A stretch of DNA of 64,000 bases from Streptomyces sp. NBC_00271 (lineage in GTDB: Bacteria > Actinomycetota > Actinomycetes > Streptomycetales > Streptomycetaceae): positions 8,556,001 to 8,620,000 of the forward strand of contig NZ_CP108070.1 of NCBI RefSeq assembly GCF_036178845.1. The letters are read 5' to 3'. Numbering within the stretch: the stretch's first letter is position 1; each line of letters starts with the position of its first letter. A program made the position numbers and the translations under genes. Of the stretch, positions 15,963 through 25,465 are shown piece by piece. Under the pieces are notes generated by a model. The model ran no database searches. It had not been told where the DNA came from and worked only from the letters and a program-made list of their open reading frames with translations.

Positions 15963-18383
15963 TCACGAGCGGTCGGCGGGCGGAGTCCACGAGCGGTCTG
16001 CGGGCTGGGTCGGGGCCGGGTCCTCCCCGTGGTCGTACGACGGTTCCTCGCCACCGTGGTCGTACGACAGCTCCTCGTCGTCGCGGGCCCGGAGCGTCCC
16101 GCGCTGGAAGCCCGCGAGTGAGGAGGCGGCGCGTTCCGCGGTGAAGTCGGCGAGGTCGGTGGCGTCCTTGTCGTCGGCCTCGGCGGGCGCCGCCTCCTCC
16201 CGCAGCTCCGTGGCCAGGCTGGTCTGCGGCACCCGGCGCGGCAGCGGAGCAAGTCCGTCGCGGCCGGCGGCGCCCTGAGCGGGGCCGGAGCGGGGCGCGG
16301 CGGAGTCGGTCGTGCGGGCCCGGGCGGAGGGGGCTGCCTCCTCCGCACGTTCATGGGGCCGGCGCTCCGGGACCGCGTCGTCGGCGGAGCCCTTCGCCGC
16401 CACGACCCCCGCCGGTACCGCGACCTCCGCGTCGGCGGCGGGGGAGTCGGGGGTCTCGCGGACCACGATGTCGTGCGGGATCAGCACGATCGCGGTGGTC
16501 CCGCCGTACGGCGAGGAGCGCAGGGTGACGGCGATGCCGTGCCGGGTGGCGAGCCGCGCGATCACGAACATGCCGAGCCGCAGGTCGTCGGCGAGTGCCA
16601 CCACGTCGAACTGCGGGGCCACCGCCAACTGGGCGTTGAACGCGGTGTAGTCCTCCTCGGACAGGCCCAGGCCCCGGTCCTCGATCTCGACGGCCAGTCC
16701 CTTGGCCACCATCGCGGCCCGCACCCCCACCGGGCTGGGCGCGGGGGAGTAGGTGGTCGCGTTGTCGATGAGTTCGGCCAGCAGATGGATGACGTCGGCC
16801 ACCGCGGGCGGGCTCACGTACACCTCGTCGTCGGTGTGCACGTCCACCCGCTGGTACTGGGCGACCTCACCGACGGCGCTGCGCAGGATGTCGATCAGCG
16901 CGACCGGTTCGGTCCAGCTGCGCCGGGGCTGCTCGCCGCTGATGATGACGAGGTTCTCCTCGTAGCGGCGGAGCTGGCTGGCGGTGGAATCGAGTTCGTA
17001 CAGGCCCTTGAGGATCCCGGGGTCCTGGTGCTCGCGTTCCAGCGCGTCGAGCTTGCTGAGCTGAAGGTTGACCAGGTTCTGGCTCTGCCGGGCGATGCCG
17101 AGGATCACCTTCTGGAAGCCGCGTCGGGTGTCGGCGAGTTCCACCGCGGTGTACACCGCCGTGCGCTGGGCGGTGTTGAACGCCTTGGCCACCTGGCCGA
17201 GTTCGTCCTCGCCGTAGTCCAGGGGCGGGGTGGCGGACTCCACGTCGACCTTTTCGCCCCGGTTCAGCCGGGTGACCACGTCGGGCAGCCGTTCCTCGGC
17301 GAGGCTGAGCGTGGCCATCCTGAGACCGCGCAGCCGCCGGGAGAGGGAGCGGGTGATGCGCCAGGACATCACGACGCACACCAGCAGGGCGACGAGTCCG
17401 CCGGCGCTCAGCGCGGCCGCCTTGATCAGCAGGCTGTGCGCCTTGTCGGCGCTGCGGTCGAGCAGTTGCGTGGTCTGCTGCTGGATCAGGTTCGTGTACT
17501 GGTCGGAGATCCTGCCGAGCGCGGTGTTCCAACGGGCGTGCGCGTCGGGCAGGTCGACCGTCCTGGCCACCCGGCCGTGAGCCGTCCGGGCCGCGATGAT
17601 CTGGTCCTCGACGGTCTCCAGGGTCTTCCAGTCCTGGCTCTGGAGGACCCGTTCGACCTGGTCCTTCACGGTGCCGTGCAGCGAGTTGAGGACCTGGCTC
17701 TGGAAAACCCAGCGGCGCACGTCGACCCGCTGGGCGAACTCCTGCCACGACTGCTCGTCGAGCTTTCCCGAGGGCCAGGCCAGCGCGATCTCGGCGTCCT
17801 CCTGGGCGACCAGCTCCGCCGCGTTCCCCACCGTGATCAGCGGCCCCGCCTGCGAGGTGAGGTCGCCGTCGTCGACCTGGGAGAGTTCCTGGAAGGCCTG
17901 GATCTGGTCGCCGATGATCGAGGTGTACTGGTCCAGGGCCTGCTGGGCGGTGATGTCGGTGGGGTGGTCCACCTGTCCCCGGTAGTACTCCAGGCTTCCC
18001 ACCGAGGCGATGACCGAGTACATCCGGTCGCCGATCCGGGCGGGCGCGTTCTTGAAGTCCTCGGACCGGCGCACCAGTTTCGCGACCGCGACGTCCGTGC
18101 GCCTGCGCTGCCGGTCCAGGGCGGCCCGGGAACCGTGCGGCGAGGCCATCCAGGCGGCCGACAGGCTGCGCTCCTGTTGCAGCGCGAGCGTCGCCTCGGT
18201 GCCCATGGCACCCGTCGACCGGCTCAGTCCCGTCTGTTCGCGCAGTCGCAGCCCCTCCGAGAAGATCTGCGTCGTCGTCACACCCCACATGGCGGCGAGA
18301 GTGACGCTGGGGACCAGCGCCAGCAGGATCAGGGAGAGACGTATGGAGCCGAGACGGCGCCGGGCACCGGTCCGTGGAGACAT
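15963..18383 (-). CDS. Conservon CvnA sensor kinase-like protein with NIT domain
   Basis: An 806-residue membrane sensor: TM1 about 13-35, an extracellular nitrate/nitrite-sensing (NIT) type helical domain about 50-310, TM2 about 319-339, HAMP about 340-415, a dimerisation region 420-480 and HATPase about 520-640 (N box HLLAELIDNATTYSP; G box EDRGLGLS). Where other CvnA proteins have a histidine in the LDHxATxxRR helix, this one has LDSTASQLRR (Ser466), so autophosphorylation may be lost. The C-terminal 160 residues are disordered and contain a 27-base repeat (16027 and 16054) that duplicates SYDHG. First gene of the operon CvnA-B-C-D. Confidence 0.93.
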   Translation of the reverse strand: MSPRTGARRRLGSIRLSLILLALVPSVTLAAMWGVTTTQIFSEGLRLREQTGLSRSTGAMGTEATLALQQERSLSAAWMASPHGSRAALDRQRRRTDVAVAKLVRRSEDFKNAPARIGDRMYSVIASVGSLEYYRGQVDHPTDITAQQALDQYTSIIGDQIQAFQELSQVDDGDLTSQAGPLITVGNAAELVAQEDAEIALAWPSGKLDEQSWQEFAQRVDVRRWVFQSQVLNSLHGTVKDQVERVLQSQDWKTLETVEDQIIAARTAHGRVARTVDLPDAHARWNTALGRISDQYTNLIQQQTTQLLDRSADKAHSLLIKAAALSAGGLVALLVCVVMSWRITRSLSRRLRGLRMATLSLAEERLPDVVTRLNRGEKVDVESATPPLDYGEDELGQVAKAFNTAQRTAVYTAVELADTRRGFQKVILGIARQSQNLVNLQLSKLDALEREHQDPGILKGLYELDSTASQLRRYEENLVIISGEQPRRSWTEPVALIDILRSAVGEVAQYQRVDVHTDDEVYVSPPAVADVIHLLAELIDNATTYSPAPSPVGVRAAMVAKGLAVEIEDRGLGLSEEDYTAFNAQLAVAPQFDVVALADDLRLGMFVIARLATRHGIAVTLRSSPYGGTTAIVLIPHDIVVRETPDSPAADAEVAVPAGVVAAKGSADDAVPERRPHERAEEAAPSARARTTDSAAPRSGPAQGAAGRDGLAPLPRRVPQTSLATELREEAAPAEADDKDATDLADFTAERAASSLAGFQRGTLRARDDEELSYDHGGEEPSYDHGEDPAPTQPADRSWTPPADRS

Positions 18384-18496
18384 CGTCGTCCTAGAGCGAT
18401 CAGCGATGAGAGGGTGCGCAGGATGCTATCCGTACAAGTGACCGTACGCACCGTGAGGGACGGAAAACCTTGCTGACGCCTGCGGGTGGCAGCGCT

Positions 18497-19516
18497 TCAG
18501 CGGGTCCCGTTCGCCGCGAACTTCGCGACCGAGGCGACGTTCTCCTTGGTGACGAACGCGGGGCCGGTGAGCACGGGAGCGGTCCCGCCGCCGCTGAAGT
18601 TGCCGTTGGAGTGGTAGAGCCAGAGCGAGTCCACGGCCAGATAGCCCTGGAGATAGGGCTGCTGATCCACCGCGAACTGCACATCCCCGTTCTGCACGGA
18701 CTTCACCAGACCGCTGTTGAGGTCGAAGGTGGCGACCTGGGCCTTGCTGCCCGCGGCCTTCACCGACTTCACCGCGGCGAGCGCGAACTGCGCGCCCAGC
18801 ATGACGACTTCGTCGACGCTCGGGTCCTGGCGCAGTTTGGCCGTGACGGCGGCGCCCACCGCGTCCATGTCGGTGCCGTTCACATAGAGCAGGTCGGTCT
18901 CGCCGCCGAACGTCTTCTTCACCCCGGCGCAGCGGGCCTCCAGGGCGATGTTGCCCTGTTCGTGGATGACACACAGGGCGTGCTTGGCCTTGAGCTCGTC
19001 CAGTTTGTCGCCGGTGGCCCGGCCCGCGACGCTCTCGTCCTGGCCGAAGTACTCCAGCAGGCCCTCGGACTTCCAGGCGTCGATCCCGGAGTTGAGACCG
19101 ACCACCGGTATCCCCGCCGCCTTGGCCGCGCTGACCGCGCTCTGCATCGCCTCCGGCTTGGCCAGCGTCAGCGCGATGCCGTCCACCCGGTCGCGGATCG
19201 CGTCCCGCACCAGGCTCGCTTGGGCGGCGGCCTCGGAGTCGCTCGCGTACGTGAGGTCGATGTTGTCCTTGGTGGCCGCCGCCTGTGCGCCCTTGCGCAC
19301 CAGTTCCCAGAACGCGTCTCCGCGGGCGCCGTGGGTGATCAGGGCGACCTTGATCCGGCCGGTGCCCGCCTTGCCCGCCGAGGCGTCGCTCGTGTCGTTC
19401 GAGCCGCCGGAGCCGGAGCAGCCGGCGGCGAGCAGACAGGCCGCGGTGACGGCGGCGACAAGGGCGGCGCGGTGCGGGGATCCGGGGAAGTGGTGAGGTG
19501 TGGGGGACATGTTCAT
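18497..19516 (-). CDS. Sugar-type substrate-binding lipoprotein (periplasmic binding protein family 4)
   Basis: A 339-residue exported lipoprotein: signal peptide with lipobox LLAAGC, then a ribose-binding type fold (IKVALITHGARGDAFWELVR, AAKAAGIPVVGLNSGID, ATFDLNSGLVKSVQNGDVQF). Such proteins feed a sugar ABC transporter or a sensor. No permease or ATPase of the ribose type lies beside it, so it may act as an orphan binding protein, perhaps for the conservon sensor downstream on the same strand; that link is speculation. The ATG at 19516 has GAGGTG eight bases upstream. Confidence 0.88.
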   Translation of the reverse strand: MNMSPTPHHFPGSPHRAALVAAVTAACLLAAGCSGSGGSNDTSDASAGKAGTGRIKVALITHGARGDAFWELVRKGAQAAATKDNIDLTYASDSEAAAQASLVRDAIRDRVDGIALTLAKPEAMQSAVSAAKAAGIPVVGLNSGIDAWKSEGLLEYFGQDESVAGRATGDKLDELKAKHALCVIHEQGNIALEARCAGVKKTFGGETDLLYVNGTDMDAVGAAVTAKLRQDPSVDEVVMLGAQFALAAVKSVKAAGSKAQVATFDLNSGLVKSVQNGDVQFAVDQQPYLQGYLAVDSLWLYHSNGNFSGGGTAPVLTGPAFVTKENVASVAKFAANGTR

Positions 19517-19842
19517 GGGTGCGGCACCTCGCTGTGCGGCCCAGCGGCGGGTCGATGAGAGTGAGATCGGTGCGATGTCGGGATGTTGTGCACCGACTGT
19601 CGTACTTTCGTTGGGCCGGAGCCAATCGTGTGTCACACTCGGCCGTCAAGTGAGCGGGCATATGCCGGAGGTGGCCGACGCCGGGGCGTCGTCGCCGCAT
19701 CGTCACTAGTTGGACGCGTGATGAGCGAGTTGGGTGGTATCGCACCTTCCGCATGGGGCACGGATGTTCAATGATGGTGCGCGGGCCTGCCGTTGGCGGA
19801 CTGTTGCGTTCACACGGGGGATGACGAACGGGGGAGGACGAG
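19517..19842. other. Divergent intergenic region (326 bases)
   Basis: Lies between the lipoprotein gene and the exported cupin gene. It is less GC-rich near 19560-19640 and 19740-19800 and should hold both promoters. I see no convincing gene, strong palindrome or clear -35/-10 pair. Confidence 0.4.
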
Positions 19843-20307
19843 ATGACGCGTGAGGTTTCCGCTGTCCGTGCCGTGCTGCGTACGGGAGTGACGGGCGCCG
19901 CGGTCGTCGGCCTGTCGGCCATGTCGCTGGTCGCCGGGACCGCGTACGCGACTCCGTCCGGCCCCGGTGTCACCGCGACGGTGCTTTACCGGACCACCGT
20001 GGGGAACACGGACTACACGCTTCGGGAGATCACCATCCCGCCCGGCCAGAGCACCGGTTGGCACTACCACGACGGTCCCCTCTACGGCCTCGTGAAGAAG
20101 GGCACCCTGAGCCACTTCGACGCCACCTGCGCGCAGGACGGCTCCTACCCGGCCGGCCGTACGATCACCGAACCCCCGGGTCCCGCCCATGTGCACATCG
20201 GCCGCAACGAGGGCTCGGTCCCCGTCGTCCTGGACGTGCTGTACGTCCTGCCCCACGGCTCGCCGTTCTCGGAGGACGCGCCCAACCCGGGCTGCGACTT
20301 CCAGTAG
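19843..20307 (+). CDS. Exported single-domain cupin protein
   Basis: A 154-residue protein with a signal peptide (hydrophobic GAAVVGLSAMSLVAG, cut near TAYATP) and one cupin barrel. The metal-binding motif GQSTGWHYHDGPLYGLVKKG gives two of the usual His ligands, with PPGPAHVHIG supplying the second motif. It is secreted or wall-associated; no substrate is evident. GGGGGAGGACGAG precedes the ATG. It converges on the SpoIIE-type gene with 24 bases between stops. Confidence 0.82.
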   Translation: MTREVSAVRAVLRTGVTGAAVVGLSAMSLVAGTAYATPSGPGVTATVLYRTTVGNTDYTLREITIPPGQSTGWHYHDGPLYGLVKKGTLSHFDATCAQDGSYPAGRTITEPPGPAHVHIGRNEGSVPVVLDVLYVLPHGSPFSEDAPNPGCDFQ

Positions 20308-20331
20308 CGCCCGACAGGCCCCAGGGCGCGA

Positions 20332-22722
20332 TCACTCGAACGGCAGTGCCTGTTCGGCCCAGATCGTCTTTCCGGTGCCGGTGGTGCGGGTGCCCCAGCG
20401 GTCGGTGAGCTGGGCGACGAGGAGCAGCCCGCGCCCGCCCTCGTCGAAGGTGCGGGCCCGGCGCAGATGGGGTGAGGTGCTGCTGGCGTCGGAGACCTCG
20501 CAGATGAGGGTGCGGTCGCGGATGAGCCGGAGCTGGATGGGCGCGCCGCCGTAGCGGATGGCGTTGGTGACCAGTTCGCTGACGACGAGTTCGGTGACGA
20601 ACGCGACCTCCTCGAGCCCCCAGCGGGCCAGCTGCTCGGTCGCGTACTGCCGGGCGGTGGCGACCTCCGCCGGATCGGCGGGCAGGTCCCACACCGCCAC
20701 CTCGTCGCTGTCCAGGGTGCGGGTGCGGGCGAGCAGCAGGGCCACGTCGTCCTTGGGGTGCTTCGGCAGCAGCACCTGGAGCACGTTGTCGCAGGCCTCG
20801 TCCAGATTTCCGGCGGGGACCGTCAGCGCGCTGCACAGCACAGCCGTGCCCGCGTCGGCGTCGAGGTGACGGGCCTCGAAGAGACCGTCGGTGTAGAGGG
20901 CGAGGACGGTGCCTTCCGGCAGGTGCAGCTCGGTGGCCTCGAAGGGGAGCCCGCCCACGCCGAGCATCGGTCCCGCGCTCACCTCGACGACCTTCACGGT
21001 GCCGTCCGGGAACAGCACGGCGGGCGGCGGGTGCCCGGCCGTGGCGACGGAGCAGTGCCCGGAGACCGGGTCGTACACCGCGTACAGACAGGTGGCGCCG
21101 ATCTCCGCGCCCGTCGGGCTCTCGTCGGCCGCCAGATGTCCGACCAGGTCGTCGAGGTGGGTGAGCAGCTCCTCCGGGGGCAGGTCGACGTCGGCCAGCG
21201 TCCATACCGCCGTACGGAGCCGGCCCATCGTGACGGAGGCGTGGATGCCGTGCCCGACGACATCGCCGACGACGAGCGCCACCCGGGTCCCGGACAGCGG
21301 GATCACATCGAACCAGTCGCCGCCGACGCCCGCCCGCGACAGCGCCGGAAGGTAGCGCGAGGCGAACTCGACCGCCGCCTGTCCCGCCATCGCCTGGGGC
21401 AGCAGACTGCGCTGGAGGGCCACGGCGGTCGTGCGCTCCTTGGCGTACCGGCGGGCGTTGTCCACGCAGACGGCCGTGCGGCTGGCCAGCTCCTGGGCCA
21501 GCGACACGTCGTCCTGGTCGAAGGGGTCCGGGCTCTCGGCGGTGAGCAGCCGCACGAAGACCGCCACCCCCAGCGTCGTACCGCGTGCCACCAGCGGTAC
21601 CGCCATCAGTGAGAAGTCCCGGCGGTCCGCCTGGTGCGGTCTGCCGGCCTGGGCGCCGCGCCGGCTGAGCCATCCGTCGACGTCCGGGTCGCCGGTCCTG
21701 GTGAGCACCGCGTGCCCGGTGACCAGGGCGCGGACCGGTGGGGAGGAGGACGGGTAGACCTCTGCCGCGCCCAGGTCGATCGCCGCTTCATGCACCCCGG
21801 CGGTACGGGAGTGGTGCGCGACCCGGCGCAGCTCCACATCGGCTTCCACCGGGCCGCCGGTGGGCTCCTCGCCCTCGACCACCGAGTCCAGCAGGTCCAC
21901 GCTCACGAAGTCGGCCAGCTCGGGCACCGCCAGCTGGGCCAGCTCACGGGCGGTGTGGATCACGTCCAGCGTCGTACCGATGGCGGCGGCGGACTTGCTC
22001 AGCAGGGCGAGCCGCTGCCGGGCCCGGTACTGCTCGGTGCTGTCGTAACCGGCCAGCGAGACGCCGAGCAACTGTCCGGAGGGGGCCCGCAGCGGCCACA
22101 TCTCGATGTTCCAGGCGTGCATACGCAGTCCGGAGGGAGCCCTGGTCCAGCTCTCGTAGTGGACGGGGCGGCCGGTCTCGACCACCTGGCGCAGATGGTT
22201 GAAGAAGCCGCGGCTGTGCTCCGCGTTCTCGACGGTGTCCGGAAAGTAGCGGTACAGGACCTCGGCCTCCTGGACGCCCATGATCCGGCAGGCGGTGTCG
22301 TTCATCCGCAGATAGCGCTGTTCGGTGTCGAAGACCGACATCGACACCGACGCCTGCTTGAACGCCAGCTCTCCCAGGTCGCGGCCCCGCCCGTCCGGCG
22401 CCGCGGTGATCACGTATCCGGCCGGCGCCCCCTCCCGGCCCTGGAGCGGGTACGCCCGCAGGGCCAGCTCGGTCCGCCGCCCGTCCTGGCGCCGTACGGC
22501 CACCACACCGTGGCCGCCGTTCGCCCGCAGCGCCCGCCAGGCCTCGTCCGGGTCCCCGTCCAGCAGGTCCGACACCGGTCGGCCGGTGACCTCCGCCGCG
22601 GCGTACCCGGTCAGCAGCTGCGCGCCCTCGCTCCAGCCGGTCACGACTCCGTGCGCGTCGACCACCACCATGGCGTCACCGGCCGTGGTTGCCCGCCCAG
22701 CATCGCCCGGGATTTTCACCAT
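20332..22722 (-). CDS. PAS/GAF/SpoIIE phosphatase with C-terminal anti-sigma-type kinase domain
   Basis: A multidomain signalling protein of about 796 residues. In order: PAS (AMVVVDAHGVVTGWSEGAQL), a second PAS (SMSVFDTEQRYLRMNDTACR), GAF (about 270-420), PP2C-type SpoIIE phosphatase (GGDWFDVIPLSGTRVALVVG and LALYTDGLFE) and a C-terminal HATPase of the RsbW type (ELVTNAIRYGG). The last two make it a bifunctional switch of an anti-anti-sigma pathway, a very common design in Streptomyces. The start is uncertain: the ATG at 22722 lacks a good ribosome-binding site and in-frame starts continue to 22758. Confidence 0.9.
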   Translation of the reverse strand: MVKIPGDAGRATTAGDAMVVVDAHGVVTGWSEGAQLLTGYAAAEVTGRPVSDLLDGDPDEAWRALRANGGHGVVAVRRQDGRRTELALRAYPLQGREGAPAGYVITAAPDGRGRDLGELAFKQASVSMSVFDTEQRYLRMNDTACRIMGVQEAEVLYRYFPDTVENAEHSRGFFNHLRQVVETGRPVHYESWTRAPSGLRMHAWNIEMWPLRAPSGQLLGVSLAGYDSTEQYRARQRLALLSKSAAAIGTTLDVIHTARELAQLAVPELADFVSVDLLDSVVEGEEPTGGPVEADVELRRVAHHSRTAGVHEAAIDLGAAEVYPSSSPPVRALVTGHAVLTRTGDPDVDGWLSRRGAQAGRPHQADRRDFSLMAVPLVARGTTLGVAVFVRLLTAESPDPFDQDDVSLAQELASRTAVCVDNARRYAKERTTAVALQRSLLPQAMAGQAAVEFASRYLPALSRAGVGGDWFDVIPLSGTRVALVVGDVVGHGIHASVTMGRLRTAVWTLADVDLPPEELLTHLDDLVGHLAADESPTGAEIGATCLYAVYDPVSGHCSVATAGHPPPAVLFPDGTVKVVEVSAGPMLGVGGLPFEATELHLPEGTVLALYTDGLFEARHLDADAGTAVLCSALTVPAGNLDEACDNVLQVLLPKHPKDDVALLLARTRTLDSDEVAVWDLPADPAEVATARQYATEQLARWGLEEVAFVTELVVSELVTNAIRYGGAPIQLRLIRDRTLICEVSDASSTSPHLRRARTFDEGGRGLLLVAQLTDRWGTRTTGTGKTIWAEQALPFE

Positions 22723-22853
22723 ATGCACAAGGATGATGTGATACGGCAGCCACATCAACCCGGGAGTGGGCCGGAATCCGGTCCAGGAAGGGTCGCTCGG
22801 CAGCCGCAGGGGGTTTCAGGGGTGCGGGCCGGGGTGCCGGCCGCACCACTGCA

Positions 22854-23828
22854 TCACGGCCGCCGCCCGGCCGACCGCATCTCCCGAGGACTCACCCCGT
22901 ACCGCTGCCGAAACGCCGTACTCAGCGCACTCGCCGAGGAGAACCCCGAGGCGAAGGCCAGATCGGTGATGGTCAGGTGCTCGCAGTCGCCGCACTGGAG
23001 GCGCTCACGCACCAGCCGCAGCCGCTCCTCGCGGATGAGGTCGCGCGGAGTGGTGCCGGCGCGCTGCAGGGCCAGCTGGATCTGACGCAGGGACCAGCCG
23101 AGCGCGTGCGCCATGGACGTACCGGTGAGACCCGGGTCGGCGGCGTGTTCACGGACGTGGCGGCGGACCATTGCCTCCACGTCGGTGAGTTGGCCCGCCC
23201 CGTCGGGCCGGTCGTCGCCCAGGGTGAGCATGCACAGCAGCTCGACGACGCGGTCGGAGACGGCGTTGAAGTGCGGGTCGGTGAGGTGGTCCCGCTCCGC
23301 GTGCAGGTCGCCGATCATGGAGCTCACCACCCGGCCGAGCCCCCTGCTCAGATCGAGCCCGGTGGCCAGCGGCGACTTGCGGTTCAGCGGGCCGTCCATC
23401 TCGCGCGCGGGAATGGTGAGGACGAACGCGTGCGTCGAGGCGTCCTGGAGGCATTCGAAGGGTGCCCCGAAACTGACGAGGGTGCCGGTGCCCGGTGTCA
23501 GCCGGGCCTCCTGGCCGTCCTGCCGCAACACGATCTCCCCGCTGAGCGGCAGCAGTAATCGGTAGTCCTCGTCGGGGTCCTGGCGGACCTGGCGGGCGGT
23601 CCTGCTGTACGCGACCTCGTCCGACCAGAACTTGACGAGCTGATAGCGCTCGGTGCGCTGGCGGACCGTCGCGCCATGGAAGTCGTCGGTGCGCGCGTAC
23701 CGGTAGTTCATTCTGGCCTGGTAGGGCCCGACGTGCTCGCTCCAGAAGTCGGCCCGCTCGCGCGGCTCCACCTCCGCGGTCGTCCGTGTTTCCACGATGT
23801 AGCTTTCCGCGGGCAATGACACCCTCAA
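22854..23828 (-). CDS. AraC family transcriptional regulator with a TTA codon
   Basis: A 324-residue regulator: N-terminal AraC-binding-like domain (about 30-200) and C-terminal paired helix-turn-helix (MAHALGWSLRQIQLALQRAG and ITDLAFASGFSSASALSTAF then RQRYGVSPREMR). Leu91 is encoded by TTA (23556-23558), the only TTA I found in this gene, so its translation should need the bldA tRNA and rise late in development. Targets are unknown; the divergent neighbour is the five-gene conservon starting at 23984. The ATG is the only sensible start. Confidence 0.9.
   Translation of the reverse strand: MRVSLPAESYIVETRTTAEVEPRERADFWSEHVGPYQARMNYRYARTDDFHGATVRQRTERYQLVKFWSDEVAYSRTARQVRQDPDEDYRLLLPLSGEIVLRQDGQEARLTPGTGTLVSFGAPFECLQDASTHAFVLTIPAREMDGPLNRKSPLATGLDLSRGLGRVVSSMIGDLHAERDHLTDPHFNAVSDRVVELLCMLTLGDDRPDGAGQLTDVEAMVRRHVREHAADPGLTGTSMAHALGWSLRQIQLALQRAGTTPRDLIREERLRLVRERLQCGDCEHLTITDLAFASGFSSASALSTAFRQRYGVSPREMRSAGRRP
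23556..23558 (-). promoter_or_regulatory. TTA codon (bldA control point) in the AraC gene
   Basis: In-frame TTA for Leu91, context CGA-TTA-CTG-CTG. In Streptomyces TTA codons are read only by the bldA tRNA, so this marks likely developmental control. Confidence 0.75.
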
Positions 23829-23938
23829 CTCCCGTGCAGCGAGCGGTAGTTACTCCATGTCAGCCTAATGCATACAGTCCGTGCGCCCCACGGCAACTTC
23901 CTTGCGCGCGACGGCAAGCGCTTGTAGCGGCAGGCGGC

Positions 23939-23954
23939 TAGGGTCGTGCGACCC
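23939..23954 (+). promoter_or_regulatory. Promoter -10 with overlapping palindrome ahead of the second conservon
   Basis: TAGGGT at 23939-23944 is a good -10 box placed 39 bases before the ATG. Its GGGT begins a perfect inverted repeat GGGTCG-TG-CGACCC (23941-23954) that spans the start point, a natural operator position. Confidence 0.45.
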
Positions 23955-23983
23955 GTCAACTTGCATATGCCATTGAGGACTTC

Positions 23984-25465
23984 ATGACCGAACGGATACC
24001 GGAGGCGGCGTTCTGGTGCCTGGCCGTCGGACTGCTCGCCGTCATCGTGCTGCTGGTGCGCCAGCGGGGGATCACGGGACGGCAGCGCGGCCGGAGCGCC
24101 GAGCTCGCGGACGCGCTGCGGGCCCGGGACGAGGAGCTGCGCCATCTGGTCGCGGTCCGCCTGCCCTCGCTCGAAAGCGCCCCGCACCAGCCCGCCTCCG
24201 CGACGGGTCACCCCCTCTCCGCGCCAGGTCAGCCCCTGCCCGCGCCACGTCAGCCTCTGCCCGCGGCCGGTTCGTCCCCGCCCGCACCGTCCCTCCCCGC
24301 CGTGGGCCTCCTCGACGCGCGGCTGGCCGACACCGACTTCGCGAAGTGTCTCGACGGTCTCCTGGAGCGGTTCTCCGACGCCGTGCGGCACGCACAGACC
24401 CGCGCCGACCAGTCCGCGAAGGCCGCCCTCAAGGCGTCGATGCGCTCCATCCAGGCCCTCGCCAACGAGCAGCAGGTGTCCATCTCGGAGATGCAGGACC
24501 GCCACGACCACCCCGACGTGCTGCGCGACCTGCTCGAGATCGACCACACCAACGCCCAGTTCGGCCGTCGCGCGCAGGCCATCGCCGTACTGTGCGGCTC
24601 CTGGCCCGGTCGCCAACGGGCCACCTCACCGCTCATCGAGGTGGTCCGCGGCGCGACCTCCCGCATCCGCGACTACCGGCGCATCCGCATCAACGGACAG
24701 GCCGACATCGCCGTCGAGAGCCGGGCCGTCGAACCGGTCGTCCTCGCCGTCGCCGAGCTCCTGGACAACGCCGCGCGCCACTCGCAGCCCAACACCACGG
24801 TCGAGGTCAGCGTCCAGGCGGTGCACAACGGCGCCGTCGTGGTCATCGACGACGCGGGCGTCGGCATGGACAGCCGCGGGTCCGAGCACGCCGCCGCGCT
24901 GCTGACCGGCCGCCGCGCGGTGGACGTCACCCGCCTCGACGACCCGCCCCAGTTCGGCTTCGCCGTCATCGGCGTCCTCGCCACCCGCTACGGGTTCAGC
25001 GTCTCCGTGGACACCCGCTCCCCGTACGGCGGCGTGCGCGCCGTGGTCTTCGTACCGGCCGCGCTGCTCACCCACGCCGACCCGGTCCAGGAACCCCCGC
25101 CGCCGAGGGAACCGGCGCGCACGCCCCGTCGTACGGCCCGGACGAGCGGGCCCGCGGAGGCGACGACCGCCGGCGGACTGCCCAAGCGGCGCCGCCGCGC
25201 ACCCGTGTCCCCGCCCGCCGCCGAACAGCCTCCGGCGGCCCCGGGCGAACCAGCCGCACCAGTCGCATCGGCCGCATCGGCCGCATCGGCCGAGGAGAGC
25301 GTGGGCCGCTCCGCGGAGGAGAACGCCCGGCGCATGGGCGCGTTCGCGCGCGGCACCCGCTCCGCGCGGGCCGAGCAGGACACCGCACCCTCCTCACCCA
25401 CCGCGGCCGAAACCCCCCACGACACCGAAGCCCCCCACGAATCCGAAGGGAACACACAGGGATGA
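23984..25465 (+). CDS. Conservon CvnA sensor kinase-like protein, short type
   Basis: A 493-residue protein with one N-terminal membrane helix (WCLAVGLLAVIVLLV) and no sizeable outer domain, unlike the NIT-type CvnA at 15963. A Pro/Ala linker is followed by a dimerisation helix that keeps the histidine (LLEIDHTNAQFGRRAQ, residues about 185-200) and a HATPase domain (N box VAELLDNAARHS, G box DDAGVGM). The disordered tail holds a 9-base triplication coding ASA. TTGAGGAC lies before the ATG. First of five overlapping conservon genes. Confidence 0.92.
   Translation: MTERIPEAAFWCLAVGLLAVIVLLVRQRGITGRQRGRSAELADALRARDEELRHLVAVRLPSLESAPHQPASATGHPLSAPGQPLPAPRQPLPAAGSSPPAPSLPAVGLLDARLADTDFAKCLDGLLERFSDAVRHAQTRADQSAKAALKASMRSIQALANEQQVSISEMQDRHDHPDVLRDLLEIDHTNAQFGRRAQAIAVLCGSWPGRQRATSPLIEVVRGATSRIRDYRRIRINGQADIAVESRAVEPVVLAVAELLDNAARHSQPNTTVEVSVQAVHNGAVVVIDDAGVGMDSRGSEHAAALLTGRRAVDVTRLDDPPQFGFAVIGVLATRYGFSVSVDTRSPYGGVRAVVFVPAALLTHADPVQEPPPPREPARTPRRTARTSGPAEATTAGGLPKRRRRAPVSPPAAEQPPAAPGEPAAPVASAASAASAEESVGRSAEENARRMGAFARGTRSARAEQDTAPSSPTAAETPHDTEAPHESEGNTQG

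Noticed and set aside
18497..19516. Link between this sugar-binding lipoprotein and the permeases at the right edge
   Set aside because: The lipoprotein is of the ribose-binding type, while the permeases are MalF/MalG type and 43 kb away.
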